A program made the position numbers and the translations under genes. Positions 25,543-35,146 of a DNA stretch of 64,000 nucleotides are shown here, in pieces. Below the pieces are notes generated by a model. That model was given only the letters and a program-made list of their open reading frames with translations. It was not told where the DNA came from and ran no database searches. Each line of letters opens with the position of its first letter. Position 1 is the first letter of the stretch. The DNA is taken from assembly GCA_039027855.1 (NCBI GenBank), contig JBCCJI010000010.1:62001-126000 (forward strand), written 5' to 3'. Source of the stretch: Thermohalobaculum sp039027855. GTDB taxonomy: Bacteria; Pseudomonadota; Alphaproteobacteria; Rhodobacterales; Rhodobacteraceae.

Positions 25543-26826
25543 TCAGTTGGCCACGCCGCCGCACTTGCCCGTCTCGGTGTTGAAGTTGCCGCAGCTCATG
25601 GGCTTGCGCCAATCTGCGATCAGCGGCGCGCTCTCGGGCAGGAAGTCCGACCAGGCATCGCCGACGACCAGACCCGGGGTCTGGCTCACCACCTCGAACT
25701 GACCATCGTCGAGGATCTCGCCGATCAGCACGGGCTTGGTGATGTGGTGGTTCGGCATCATCGCCGACAACCCGCCGGTCAGGTTCGGAACCGAGACGCC
25801 GATGATGCCGTCGATCACCGCATCGGCATCGGTGGTGCCGACTTTCTCGACCGCCTTCACCCACATGTTGAAACCGATATAGTGGGCCTCCATCGGGTCG
25901 TTGGTCACCTCGTCCTCATCGCCCATGAACTCGAGCCAGGCGTCGATGAAGGCGTCGTTTTCGTCGCTCTCCACGCTCATGAAGTAGTTCCAGGCGGCAA
26001 GATGGCCGACCAGCGGCGCGGTATCGAGACCGGCGAGCTCTTCCTCACCCACCGAGAAGGCAACGACGGGGATATCGGTGGCCTCAATGCCCTGGTTGCC
26101 GAGTTCCTTGTAGAACGGCACGTTGGCGTCGCCATTGATGGTCGAGACCACGGCGGTCTTCTTGCCGGCCGAGCCGAACTCTTTGATATCGCTCACGATC
26201 GTTTGCCAGTCGGAGTGACCGAACGGCGTGTAGTTGATCATCATGTCTTCTTCGGCGACGCCGTTGTCCTTCAGGAACTGCTCAAGGATCTTGTTGGTTG
26301 TGCGCGGGTAGACATAGTCGGTGCCGGCCAGCACCCAGCGCTCGACGCCCTGGTCCATCAGATACTCAACGGCGGGGATCGCCTGCTGGTTTGGCGCGGC
26401 GCCGGTGTAGAAGACATTCCGCTGGCTCTCCTCGCCCTCGTACTGCACCGGGTAGAACAGGATCGAGTTCAGCTCCTCGAAGACCGGCAGCACCGATTTG
26501 CGGCTAACCGAGGTCCAGGCGCCGAACACGACGTCGACTTCCTCGACCTCGATCAGTTCGCGGGCCTTCTCGGCAAACAGCGGCCAATCCGAGGCGGGGT
26601 CGACGACCACGGCCTCCAGCGGCCGGCCGAGCAGACCGCCCTTCTCGTTCTGCTGCTCGACGAGCATCAGCATGACGTCCTTGAGCGTGGTCTCCGAGAT
26701 CGCCATGGTGCCGGAGAGCGAATGCAGGACGCCCACCTTGATGGGCTCGCCTTCCTGGGCAAGCGCGGGGGCGGCGGTCAGTGCGGTGGCGGTGAGCAGA
26801 GCGGTCAGGCTGCGCTTTATCATCAT
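25543..26826 (-). CDS. urtA: urea ABC transporter substrate-binding protein UrtA
   Basis: This 427-residue periplasmic binding protein has a cleavable signal (LTALLTATALTAAPALAQ). UrtA-like segments include IKVGVLHSLSGTMAISETTLKD, NSILFYPVQYEGEESQRNVFYTGAAPNQQ and the C-terminal CGNFNTETGKCGG cysteine pair. It is the first gene of the leftward cluster and lies about 40 bp below a sigma-54 type promoter, so expression should respond to nitrogen limitation. Confidence 0.97.
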   Translation of the reverse strand: MMIKRSLTALLTATALTAAPALAQEGEPIKVGVLHSLSGTMAISETTLKDVMLMLVEQQNEKGGLLGRPLEAVVVDPASDWPLFAEKARELIEVEEVDVVFGAWTSVSRKSVLPVFEELNSILFYPVQYEGEESQRNVFYTGAAPNQQAIPAVEYLMDQGVERWVLAGTDYVYPRTTNKILEQFLKDNGVAEEDMMINYTPFGHSDWQTIVSDIKEFGSAGKKTAVVSTINGDANVPFYKELGNQGIEATDIPVVAFSVGEEELAGLDTAPLVGHLAAWNYFMSVESDENDAFIDAWLEFMGDEDEVTNDPMEAHYIGFNMWVKAVEKVGTTDADAVIDGIIGVSVPNLTGGLSAMMPNHHITKPVLIGEILDDGQFEVVSQTPGLVVGDAWSDFLPESAPLIADWRKPMSCGNFNTETGKCGGVAN

Positions 26827-26865
26827 GTTTTTCTGTCCCGGTGTGATGTGCGATGCCCAGGGTAA

Positions 26866-26881
26866 AGCAATTGGCGTGCCA
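26866..26881 (-). promoter_or_regulatory. Sigma-54 (-24/-12) promoter of urtA
   Basis: Reading leftward, TGGCACG-N4-TTGCT matches the RpoN consensus, with GG and GC at the standard spacing. It ends 40 bp from the urtA ATG. An activator such as NtrC would be needed, but I could not identify a clear NtrC site upstream. Confidence 0.85.
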
Positions 26882-26905
26882 CAAAGACGCCCTACGCCTT
26901 TCTAC

Positions 26906-27026
26906 CACTTTACGCGTGAATTAGTACTTAAGTGCCATCAAATATGCCGTAAAAGGCAGCAGACTCTATCGTCTGCCTGTAGTTCGGGCGGCGGTAAGCA
27001 CACCGATTAATCACTTTACACCTGAA
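26906..27026. repeat. Direct repeats and inverted repeat upstream of the urtA promoter
   Basis: CACTTTACGCGTGAA (26906-26920) and CACTTTACACCTGAA (27012-27026) match at 12 of 15 bases. Between them, GCAGAC-N6-GTCTGC (26959-26976) is an inverted repeat. All lie upstream of the sigma-54 promoter, where activator sites are expected. Confidence 0.4.
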
Positions 27027-27044
27027 CGACATCGCTGCGCGTTT

Positions 27045-27623
27045 TCAGCCCCGCGCCTGTACCCGCCGCATGATCTCGTCGGGATCAATGGCGTGATCAC
27101 CATCGTCATCGCGGTCGTCGCCGCGTCCCTCGGGCAGCAGCATCATTGCCAGACCGACGACCAGCATCAGCACCCCGATGGCAATACTCTTGCCACCATG
27201 GCTGAGCGTCGCCCGCGGCGTCAGGTCGACGTAGCCGATGCCCGGCGCGGCAATGGCGCTCAAGCGGTCGCCCACTCGGCCCCTCTGGTAGCGGGCATAG
27301 CTCACCGGGGCGAGGGCTTCCACCCGACCGTCTTCGCCGAGATAGCTCACCTCGAAAAGATACCGCCGCATCAGCGTGTCGAGGCTCTGGACACGCAGCA
27401 CCTGCTCGCCATCGCGAGAGACAGCGACCGATCCGCTCGCGCGCCCGCTTTTCGGCCTCGGCTCGACCCGCTTGCCGTCGATCCGCACCGTGGTCTCGGC
27501 CCCGCTTCGGGCAAGGCGCACCCCGTCCATCACCGTCGTGACATGTTCGCCGCCGAGATAGGCACCCAAGCCCATGATGAGCCCACCGAAGAGCTTCCCC
27601 ACCAATCCCATCGCCATGCGCAC
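27045..27623 (-). CDS. DUF3592-like membrane protein
   Basis: This 192-residue protein has an N-terminal membrane segment (GLVGKLFGGLIMGLGAYLGG), a middle beta-rich extracytoplasmic domain with YLFEVSYLGEDGRVEA and a second segment near residue 150 (IAIGVLMLVVGLAMMLLP), then an acidic tail. That layout fits DUF3592 proteins. Starts at 27623 and 27617 are both possible. Function unknown; its 3' end borders the urtA regulatory region. Confidence 0.72.
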   Translation of the reverse strand: MRMAMGLVGKLFGGLIMGLGAYLGGEHVTTVMDGVRLARSGAETTVRIDGKRVEPRPKSGRASGSVAVSRDGEQVLRVQSLDTLMRRYLFEVSYLGEDGRVEALAPVSYARYQRGRVGDRLSAIAAPGIGYVDLTPRATLSHGGKSIAIGVLMLVVGLAMMLLPEGRGDDRDDDGDHAIDPDEIMRRVQARG

Positions 27624-27936
27624 CCCACTAGATCGCGCCGCAGAAAATACTGCAAGGGCGCGTCGTCCCAGATCGGGAAGGCGATTATGCGGCAGGGCGG
27701 TCCAGTGGTGAGGTGCGCCTCAACAGCCTCAGTGGGGCGACATCTTCGGCTCGACAGTAACGCCGACCCATGTGTCCGTGGCGTCCATCCCAGCAAATGC
27801 CCGGATCCAAAAAGGGCCCCGGTGGCCACCTGACACCATCGTCGCTGCCTCCGATGAAACCACGGGACGCCGGGAAGCCTTTGCCCTAGGGTGAGCACGC
27901 CGGCAACGACCGGCAGACAAGCTGGGAGGAATGACT
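27624..27936. other. 313-bp intergenic region with no recognised gene
   Basis: This divergent gap lies between a DUF3592-like gene and an SRPBCC gene and should contain both promoters. Open frames in it are shadows without ribosome sites. I saw no strong palindrome. Confidence 0.5.
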
Positions 27937-28341
27937 ATGGCGCAGGTCATGCGGGCCATCACGCTCAAGACGGCGGCGGCGGATGTCTGGGAGACCATCG
28001 GCGGTTTTCAGGCACTGCCCGACTGGCACCCCTGGGTCGCAACCTCGACCAAGGAGGAGATCGGCGGCGCGGAACACCGCAGGCTCGGCCTCGAAGGCGG
28101 CGGCGAGATCCTGGAGAAGCACTGGGGCACGGGGCCCATGTCCTATGCCTATGACATCACCGAAAGCCCGCTGCCGGTGGCCGACTACCGGGCCATGCTC
28201 TGCATCACCTCGACCGGCGCCGGTGCCTCGACCGTGGTGTGGATGGCCTGCTTCACGCCCACCGCCGACGACGCCGAGGACGTGATCGGCGGCATTTTCG
28301 ACGCCGGCGTGAAATCACTGGCCGAGCGCTTTGGGCACTGA
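27937..28341 (+). CDS. SRPBCC family protein
   Basis: This 134-residue protein has the START/Bet v1-like pattern: an N-terminal AADVWETIGGFQALPDWHPWV, a central beta region (EILEKHWGTGPMSYAYDI) and a C-terminal helix (GGIFDAGVKSLAERFG). Such proteins bind small hydrophobic ligands in a cavity. ATG 27937 has an ideal GGAGG spacing; ATG 27931 would abut the site. The ligand is unknown. Confidence 0.85.
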   Translation: MAQVMRAITLKTAAADVWETIGGFQALPDWHPWVATSTKEEIGGAEHRRLGLEGGGEILEKHWGTGPMSYAYDITESPLPVADYRAMLCITSTGAGASTVVWMACFTPTADDAEDVIGGIFDAGVKSLAERFGH

Positions 28342-28354
28342 GGCCAGGACCTAG

Positions 28355-28627
28355 GTGAGGATCACGATCGGCGTTGGCGATATCGAGCGGACCGGCTGGC
28401 ACCGGTGGCATAACTTCGGTGAGGACCTCTGGCGGGCACTAGTCGACGAGCGACGTGTGCGGACCGAGGCGCTCCGACGCGATATGGATCAGCCCGTGAA
28501 GGTGCTGACGGCCGACCTGCCGGCACGCCTCGCTGGCCGCGTCAGCCGGCGCATTTCTGCGCTGCTCGCCGATCATTGCATGAGCGACGAGGTCGAGGTC
28601 TCGTGCGACGGGACCACGGCTGACTGA
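28355..28627 (+). CDS. small hypothetical protein
   Basis: This 90-residue frame starts at GTG 28355, 13 bp after the SRPBCC stop. The sequence is hydrophilic and helix-prone (LRRDMDQPVKVLTADLPARLAGRVSRRISALLADH). I do not recognise a family. Its reading direction and tight position suggest it is a real gene, but the start lacks a strong ribosome site. Confidence 0.4.
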   Translation: MRITIGVGDIERTGWHRWHNFGEDLWRALVDERRVRTEALRRDMDQPVKVLTADLPARLAGRVSRRISALLADHCMSDEVEVSCDGTTAD

Positions 28628-28752
28628 CCTCGACTCGCGGCGACGGCCGGCAGACAGAGGTTGCTCGGCGACAGTGCAGACCTGCGCCTACTACGCTCGT
28701 CAGCCGGTCTGGCGGCGCTACCTGACGTCGGTTCGTTACGGAGACGTTTCCC

Positions 28753-29577
28753 ATGAAAACCCTGTCCGAGACCCGTGCCCATGGCGGGGTTCAAGGCGTC
28801 TATGTCCACCCGTCGCGCGCCTGCGGCTGCGACATGACCTTCGCCGTTTATCTCCCGCCAGCCGGCGAGGCGGGCCCGGTGCCCTGCCTCTGGTACCTCT
28901 CGGGCCTGACCTGCACGCATGAGAACGCGATGACCAAGGCCGGGGCACAGCGTTGGGCCGCCGAGGCCGGGCTGGCGCTGGTCTTCCCCGATACCTCGCC
29001 AAGGGGCGAAGGCGTTGCCGATGACGCGGCCTTCGACCTCGGTCAGGGCGCGGGCTTCTATGTCGATGCGACCGAAGACCCCTGGGCCGATCACTTCAAC
29101 ATGCGTGAATACGTGACCGAGGAGCTACAGACCCTGGTCTCGACCGAGTTCGGGATCGACGAGGCGCGCCAAGGGATCACCGGCCATTCGATGGGCGGCC
29201 ACGGCGCCCTCACGCTGGCGATGGCTTTCCCCGATCTCTACCGCTCGGTCTCGGCCTTCTCGCCCATCGCCAATCCGTCGGCCTCGGACTGGGGCATGAA
29301 GCAGCTTGGCGCTTATCTCGGCGGCGATGCATCGGTCTGGCGCGCCTATGACGCATCGGTCCAGCTGGCTGAAACCGGCTGGGGAGGCGAGATCCTGGTC
29401 GATCAAGGCAGCGACGATCAGTTTCTCCCGTTGCTCAAGCCCGAGGCCTTGGCCGGCGCGATGGCCGCGACCCGCACACCGGGCGCCTTCCGCATGCAGG
29501 CGGGATACGATCACAGCTATTTCTTCGTCGCCTCCTTCATGGAGGACCATGTGAACTGGCACGCTGATCGTCTCTAG
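28753..29577 (+). CDS. fghA: S-formylglutathione hydrolase
   Basis: This 274-residue esterase D-type enzyme hydrolyses S-formylglutathione to formate and glutathione in formaldehyde detoxification. Typical segments are LWYLSGLTCTHENAMTKAGAQ, FPDTSPRG, nucleophile GHSMGGHGALT, DQGSDDQFLP and the histidine GYDHSYFFVASFMEDH. The partner glutathione-dependent formaldehyde dehydrogenase is not in this window. Confidence 0.95.
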   Translation: MKTLSETRAHGGVQGVYVHPSRACGCDMTFAVYLPPAGEAGPVPCLWYLSGLTCTHENAMTKAGAQRWAAEAGLALVFPDTSPRGEGVADDAAFDLGQGAGFYVDATEDPWADHFNMREYVTEELQTLVSTEFGIDEARQGITGHSMGGHGALTLAMAFPDLYRSVSAFSPIANPSASDWGMKQLGAYLGGDASVWRAYDASVQLAETGWGGEILVDQGSDDQFLPLLKPEALAGAMAATRTPGAFRMQAGYDHSYFFVASFMEDHVNWHADRL

Positions 29578-29808
29578 GCGCCCGAGCCCGAGGTACGTGG
29601 TGCTGTGGCGCCATGCCGCGCCTGTCTCATCCTGCGCCGCACCACGGAACTGAGTAGGCGGAGCCGCCCGAAATGCGCTACGTTGGTCGTGGGCCAACGG
29701 GTGGCTGGACCAGATCGGATGACATCTCAATCGGCATTGCCGATGCACGCAGGACGCTCCGCCGCGCGCGCCACCGGCCGTGGCGCGGGGCGCCAGCGTG
29801 CTGTGTGC

Positions 29809-32298
29809 ATGACGCCTTTGCGCTGGCTCTTCGTCGCTGGTTTTGCAGCGCTGGTGGTGCCCCTTGCCGGATGCGACGAAACCGACCGTATCGCCTTTGA
29901 CGAGCAGATGGCCGAGGGCCGCGCCGCGGAGATCGCCGGCGATAAGGCCGCGGCGCGCGAGGCCTATCACCGCGCCGTCGCGCTCGACGAGGATTCGGCC
30001 ATCGCCCATGTCGCGCTCGGCGAATTGGCCGAGCGCGAGCGACTGTGGCGCCCCGCACTCAATCACTACTACCGCGCCACCCGGTCGACCAATCCGGGGC
30101 CCGCGCCGTTCCTGCACCTCGCGCGCCTCAATGCCGAACGCGGCGCGCTGGAGCAGGCGCTGCGTTACGTGATTGCCGCCTATCGCTTCGTCCCGAATGA
30201 CGCGGCGGTGCTGAGCCAAAAGGCGATCCTGCTTGGCCGTGTCGGCCTCAGCGAAGCCGCCGTCAGCAACGCCGAGGCCGCATTGGCCCTCGCGCCGCGC
30301 GACGTGTCGGCCACGCTTGCCTATGTCCGGCTGCGGATCGCGCGAGACGGGCCCGATAAGGCGCTGCAGGCCCTCTCCCGGCTGGCCGGTCGCGATGATC
30401 CTGACGTGGTGGCGCTCGCGCTCGATCTGCTCGACCGCCTGGGACGACCAGACGAGGCGATCGATCAGCTGCGCGCCCGCGTCGCAATGTGGCGCAACCT
30501 GGCACGGGCCGACGGTGTGGCAGACACAGCCTGGCGGACCCTCCGCGAACCGCTGGTGCTCGACCTCGCTGAGCGGCAGCTCCGTGCCGGCGATCTGACG
30601 GGCGCCACGGCGACGCTGTCGCGCTGGCTGGAGGTCGATCCCGAGGCGATGGGCGTGCTCGACCGGTTGGTGGATCTGGTCTTTGTCGACCGCGGTCTTG
30701 CCGAGGCGGAGGCAGTCTTGGCGCAGGCCGTCGCCCGCGCACCGCTGCCACCGACGCCGCCGCAGGGTTTGTTCACGGCAGGCTCCGATCCCGTTTTGCA
30801 AGAGCGAGAACTGCGCGTCGCCCGCTTTGCCCAGCTACGGGCACGCCTGCTCGTTATGGCGGGGCGAACCGCCGAGGCCGCGACCCTGATCGAGGCACCC
30901 GGCGTCGCCGAGGGCCTGACAGCGCTCAGGACCGATCTCATCCTATCCAAGGCGCGGCACTGGCACGCCGCGGGCTATCCCGACCGCGCGCTCTCCATGC
31001 TGGCCGCACTGGTCCTTGACCGAGCGCATGAACCGGCCGCGGCCCGTGCCTTCGTCGATCATGCCCTTGTCACCGGAGAGGTGGAGGCAGCGCATGAGAT
31101 CCTGGATCGGGCCATCGTGATCCATGGCGCCGCCAGGGCCCCAGCCGAAACACTGGTCGCCATGGCAGATCTCGAGGCGGCGCTCGGAAATGCCCGAAAG
31201 GTGGCGGCGCTCTATGATACCTCGCTGGCGCGCGCTGCGGCCGATCCCGCAACGCTCGCCGGGGTGATCCGCTTCGAGTTCAGCCTCGGACAGTCAACCG
31301 CGGCGCGGAAGCGAAGCAGCGCGGCCCTCCGCGACCGGCCGTTCAGCCCCGAATTGCTGGAGACCGAGGTCGGTATCCGCCTCGCCGCGGGTCAGGTGGC
31401 ACCGGCACGCCGGCTGATCCGCAAGGCGGCCGCCGATGCGAAGGCGCGCGGCGACCGCATGCCGATGCCATCGCTCGCCGTCGACATGGCCCTCGCCTCG
31501 GCCAGGGCCGGTGACGATCCCGCCGCGCAGATCACGGCGCTGGCGCGCATGCTCATCGAGGACCCTGACTGCACAGCGCCCGCCATCGCCGAGAACGCCG
31601 CGCTCCGCGCCCTGGCCATTCTGCGCGGCATGGGCGGCGACACACAGCGATTGCAGGATGACCTGCGCCAGATCGCGGAGACCGCGATCCAGCGTGCACC
31701 GGGCCTGCCGAGCGGCTGGCGCCTCATGGCCGCGCTGCAGGTCGACAGCAATGCCGCACTCAACGTTCTCGACCAGGGCCTGACACGCACCGCGCAGACG
31801 GCGCCGCTCCGCGAAGACCGGGCAAGCCTGCTCGAGGCGCTCGGTCGCACCGACGATGCGCTCGCCGAGCGCCGGCTGCTCTTCGCCCATGACCCCGCCT
31901 CGCGCCGGGCGGTGAACAACTATGTCAGCCTCGCGCTTGAGGCAGAGACGCTGAACACCCGGCGCCTCGACGATCTCGCGGCCCTGGCCGAGCGGCTGCA
32001 GGGAGCGGCTACCCCGCACTTTCTCGACACGCTCGGCTGGTTGGCCGTGCTCTCTGGCGACGATGCCCGCGGCCTCGCCCTTCTCGAACAAGCGGCCGAC
32101 GCGCTGCCCGATAGCGCGCTTGTGCATTACCATCTCGGGATCGCCCAAGGTCGCCTGGGTCGGATTGAGGCATCCAAGGCAACAATGAGGCAGGCGCTGT
32201 CGCTCGACAGCCACAAAGTCTTCAGATACCACGACTATGCCGAGCGACTGATCAACGACCGGTTGCGCACAGCTGACGACCCATATCCGAAGCCATGA
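29809..32298 (+). CDS. TPR-repeat lipoprotein of the exopolysaccharide locus
   Basis: This 829-residue protein has a lipoprotein leader (LFVAGFAALVVPLAGC), so it is probably anchored at the membrane. The rest is helical repeat: AEIAGDKAAAREAYHRAVALDEDSA, then many TPR-like pairs to the C terminus (LDTLGWLAVLSGDDARGLALLEQAADALPDSALVHYHLGIA). It resembles TPR proteins found with Wza-type or exosortase-linked polysaccharide loci. It is the first gene of the rightward cluster. The frame opens further upstream, but ATG 29809 gives the lipobox. Confidence 0.85.
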   Translation: MTPLRWLFVAGFAALVVPLAGCDETDRIAFDEQMAEGRAAEIAGDKAAAREAYHRAVALDEDSAIAHVALGELAERERLWRPALNHYYRATRSTNPGPAPFLHLARLNAERGALEQALRYVIAAYRFVPNDAAVLSQKAILLGRVGLSEAAVSNAEAALALAPRDVSATLAYVRLRIARDGPDKALQALSRLAGRDDPDVVALALDLLDRLGRPDEAIDQLRARVAMWRNLARADGVADTAWRTLREPLVLDLAERQLRAGDLTGATATLSRWLEVDPEAMGVLDRLVDLVFVDRGLAEAEAVLAQAVARAPLPPTPPQGLFTAGSDPVLQERELRVARFAQLRARLLVMAGRTAEAATLIEAPGVAEGLTALRTDLILSKARHWHAAGYPDRALSMLAALVLDRAHEPAAARAFVDHALVTGEVEAAHEILDRAIVIHGAARAPAETLVAMADLEAALGNARKVAALYDTSLARAAADPATLAGVIRFEFSLGQSTAARKRSSAALRDRPFSPELLETEVGIRLAAGQVAPARRLIRKAAADAKARGDRMPMPSLAVDMALASARAGDDPAAQITALARMLIEDPDCTAPAIAENAALRALAILRGMGGDTQRLQDDLRQIAETAIQRAPGLPSGWRLMAALQVDSNAALNVLDQGLTRTAQTAPLREDRASLLEALGRTDDALAERRLLFAHDPASRRAVNNYVSLALEAETLNTRRLDDLAALAERLQGAATPHFLDTLGWLAVLSGDDARGLALLEQAADALPDSALVHYHLGIAQGRLGRIEASKATMRQALSLDSHKVFRYHDYAERLINDRLRTADDPYPKP

Positions 32299-32348
32299 TG
32301 GCGGGCCGCCGAACGAGATGCGCAACAAAGCGATAAGTGTCAGCGCCG

Positions 32349-33269
32349 ATGTATGAACGTTTTTATCAGCTGAACGCCCGACCGTTCCTGACCGTGCCTG
32401 ACCCGAGCTTTCTGTTCTGGTCGGAGGGGCACGAACTTGGCTACACGATGCTGCGCTATGGTCTTGAGACCCGGGCGCTGATCACCGTGATCACCGGCGA
32501 GATCGGTGCCGGCAAGACGACGCTGCTCCGCCACATGATGAACGACCTGCCCGAGGACGTGACCATGGGTCTCGTCTCCAACATGCAGGAGGGGCGCGGC
32601 GACCTCTTGCACTGGGTGATGATGGCGCTGGACCAGGACTTCGACGACGAGCCCTATGTGAAGCTGTTCCGCCGCTTCCAGGATTTCGTGATCTCCCGCT
32701 ATGCCGACGGGCGGCGCGTGATGGTGGTGATCGACGAGGCACAGAACCTGTCGGTCAAGCAGCTGGAAGAGCTGCGCATGCTGTCGAACATCAATGCCGA
32801 CCGCGATGAGCTGCTGCAGATCGTGCTGGTGGGCCAGCCGCAGCTGCGCGACCTGCTGGCGCGGCCCGAGTTGACGCAGTTTGCGCAGCGCATCGCCGCC
32901 GATTTCCACCTGCCCCGCCTCTCGGCCGATGACACGGTGTCCTACATCAATCACCGGCTCGAGGTGGCGGGTGGGCGCTGGCAGGTCTTCCCGCCCAAGA
33001 CCTGCCATCTCATCCACGAGGTCACCGGCGGCGTCCCGCGGCTGATTAACATCCTCTGCGATCTCGCCCTGGTCTACGGCTTCTCAAGCGAGCGTGAGGT
33101 GATCGACGAGGACCTTTTGTGGGAATTCCTGTCCTCGATCCGTCGACATGGGATATATGCGCACCTGTCGGGGCGGGGCATGCCGCCGAAACTTGTGGCG
33201 TCCGGCGAGGGGGCGCTTGGCGAGGCACGTCCCGGCAGCGCAGGCCCGCGCGACGGGGCCGGCTTTTAG
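32349..33269 (+). CDS. ExeA/GspA-like AAA ATPase of the polysaccharide locus
   Basis: This 306-residue protein begins MYERFYQLNARPFLTVPDPSFLFWS, typical of ExeA-like ATPases. Walker A is GEIGAGKTTLL and Walker B is VMVVIDEAQNL, followed by sensor-like LVGQPQLRDLL and a C-terminal region VTGGVPRLINILCDLAL. Relatives accompany EPS and exosortase clusters. GTG 32337 is an alternative start. The C-terminal tail is disordered. Confidence 0.88.
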   Translation: MYERFYQLNARPFLTVPDPSFLFWSEGHELGYTMLRYGLETRALITVITGEIGAGKTTLLRHMMNDLPEDVTMGLVSNMQEGRGDLLHWVMMALDQDFDDEPYVKLFRRFQDFVISRYADGRRVMVVIDEAQNLSVKQLEELRMLSNINADRDELLQIVLVGQPQLRDLLARPELTQFAQRIAADFHLPRLSADDTVSYINHRLEVAGGRWQVFPPKTCHLIHEVTGGVPRLINILCDLALVYGFSSEREVIDEDLLWEFLSSIRRHGIYAHLSGRGMPPKLVASGEGALGEARPGSAGPRDGAGF

Positions 33270-33462
33270 CGTGCCGGTGTCTAAAAGCGGCGCAGGCCCG
33301 AATATCGGGCGCGCCCATGGTGACGAAAGGGCGGGGATCGCGAGCCCGCGCCTGCGGTGGTGGAGAATGGGCCGGATGCCTCGAACCCGGGTGGTGTAGG
33401 GCAGGCTTTCTGGGCGCGCTGACGCCCGCGTGACAGGGATCCCTCGGGGGAGGGGGCTGACC

Positions 33463-35055
33463 ATGAACGATACCGAACGTCCGATCGATCTGCGCGACTA
33501 TATCGACGCGGTTCTGCGGCGGTGGCTGCTTTTTGTGGTGCTGGTGCCGATCTTCGGGCTGGGCGGCATCATGGTCGCCTATGTGCTGCCCCCAGTCTAT
33601 GAGGCCCGCGCTAGGATCCTGGTCGAGAGCCAGGCGATCTCGTCAGATCTCGTTCAATCGACCGTCACCTCCAACGCGGCCGAGCGGCTGCGCGTGATCG
33701 AACAGCGGCTGCTCACGCGGCGTAACCTGTTGCAGGTCATCGAGGATCTCGATCTCTTCCGGGACGAGATCGGGATGACACCGACCGAAAAAGTCGACAC
33801 GCTCCGCTCCGGCACCCGGATCGCGCCCATCGTCACCGGGCGTGGCCGCGATGTGACGGCGTTTACGATTACCTACAAATCCTCCAGTCCCGACCAGGCG
33901 GCCGCGGTCGTCAACGAGTTCGTCTCGCTGTCGCTGGAAGAAAACGTGCAGGCGCGCAGCCGGCGCGCCGCAGAGACCAAGGACTTCTTCGCCTCGCAGG
34001 CGGATCGCCAGCTAACCGAGCTGCTGGATCTCGAAGAGGCCATCGCCAAGTTCAAGCAGGACAACGCGCTGTCCTTGCCAGGATCCTTGCGGTTCCGGGA
34101 GGAAGAGCTCTCCGCACTCCAAAGTTCGATGTTTGATCGTGAGCGCGAGCTTTTGCAGTTGGAGGAATCGCGCCGCCAGCTGCAGCTGACGCTGGAGAAC
34201 GGGATCAGCATCGAGAGCGTGATCGACCAGCTGTCGGATCAGCAGCGCGAACTGCGCGAGCTTGAGCGGAACCTGATCGTGAAGCGCGCGGTCTTTGCCG
34301 AGAGCCATCCGCAGATCCGCTCGCTGCAAGCACGCATCACGGCGCTGGAGGCAGCACTGGGGCCCGAGGCGCGCGTCAGGGCCGAGGAGTTGATCGCCAA
34401 CCGTCGCGGCGAACTGGAGCGTGAGCTGGCGCTCGTCGCCAACCGCCGCGCCCTGCTCGAAAAGCAGCAGTCCGACGCGATCGACAAGCAGTCCGAGCTT
34501 CGCGAGGCGATCGGCAAGGCACCCGAGGTCGAGATCGAGCTCGCGGCGCTGGAGCGTCGCTATGCGGGCCTCACGGCGCAGTATGAGGAAACCCGCAACA
34601 AGCTCGCCTTTGCCCAGACCGGCGAGGAGTTGGAGGTCAATCGGCAGGCCGAGCGGTTCGAGGTGATCGAGCAGGCCGAACAGCCGACGACGCCCATCGC
34701 GCCCAACCGGCGCCTGATCGCGGCGACGGGCTTTGCCGGTGGCATCGCTGCGGCGTTCGCGCTGATCATCTTTGCCGAGCTGATGAACCAGAGCGTGCGC
34801 ACCGCCTCCGACCTCGAGCGGACGCTAAACCTGCGCCCCGTGGTCACGATCCCCTATATCGAGACCGAGCAAGAGGTGCGAAAACGCGTCTGGCGCCTTC
34901 GGATCGCCATCCTGACCGTGCTCGTGCTTGTGCCAAGCGCGCTCTACGCGATCGACCAGCACTACATGCCGCTGCAGCTTCTGGTGGAGCGCGTGCTGGA
35001 ACGCACGGGGCTGATGAATTTCCTTGAGATCGTGCGCGAGCGGCTGGCCAGATGA
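33463..35055 (+). CDS. Wzz-type polysaccharide chain-length determinant
   Basis: This 530-residue inner-membrane protein has two membrane segments, near residues 25-47 and 480-500. Between them lies the Wzz region and a long coiled coil (LLDLEEAIAKFKQ ... LVANRRALLEKQQSD). It should control chain length and partner with the downstream kinase-like ATPase. ATG 33463 follows a GGGGGAGGGGG site. Confidence 0.9.
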   Translation: MNDTERPIDLRDYIDAVLRRWLLFVVLVPIFGLGGIMVAYVLPPVYEARARILVESQAISSDLVQSTVTSNAAERLRVIEQRLLTRRNLLQVIEDLDLFRDEIGMTPTEKVDTLRSGTRIAPIVTGRGRDVTAFTITYKSSSPDQAAAVVNEFVSLSLEENVQARSRRAAETKDFFASQADRQLTELLDLEEAIAKFKQDNALSLPGSLRFREEELSALQSSMFDRERELLQLEESRRQLQLTLENGISIESVIDQLSDQQRELRELERNLIVKRAVFAESHPQIRSLQARITALEAALGPEARVRAEELIANRRGELERELALVANRRALLEKQQSDAIDKQSELREAIGKAPEVEIELAALERRYAGLTAQYEETRNKLAFAQTGEELEVNRQAERFEVIEQAEQPTTPIAPNRRLIAATGFAGGIAAAFALIIFAELMNQSVRTASDLERTLNLRPVVTIPYIETEQEVRKRVWRLRIAILTVLVLVPSALYAIDQHYMPLQLLVERVLERTGLMNFLEIVRERLAR

Positions 35056-35146
35056 CCGCCAAGCGACGGATGAACGACTGCGCTGCGGCGTCGATGTTAA
35101 TGTCGATGCCGATGTTGGCGACAGCCAAGACTGGGGAGCGGGGCCA

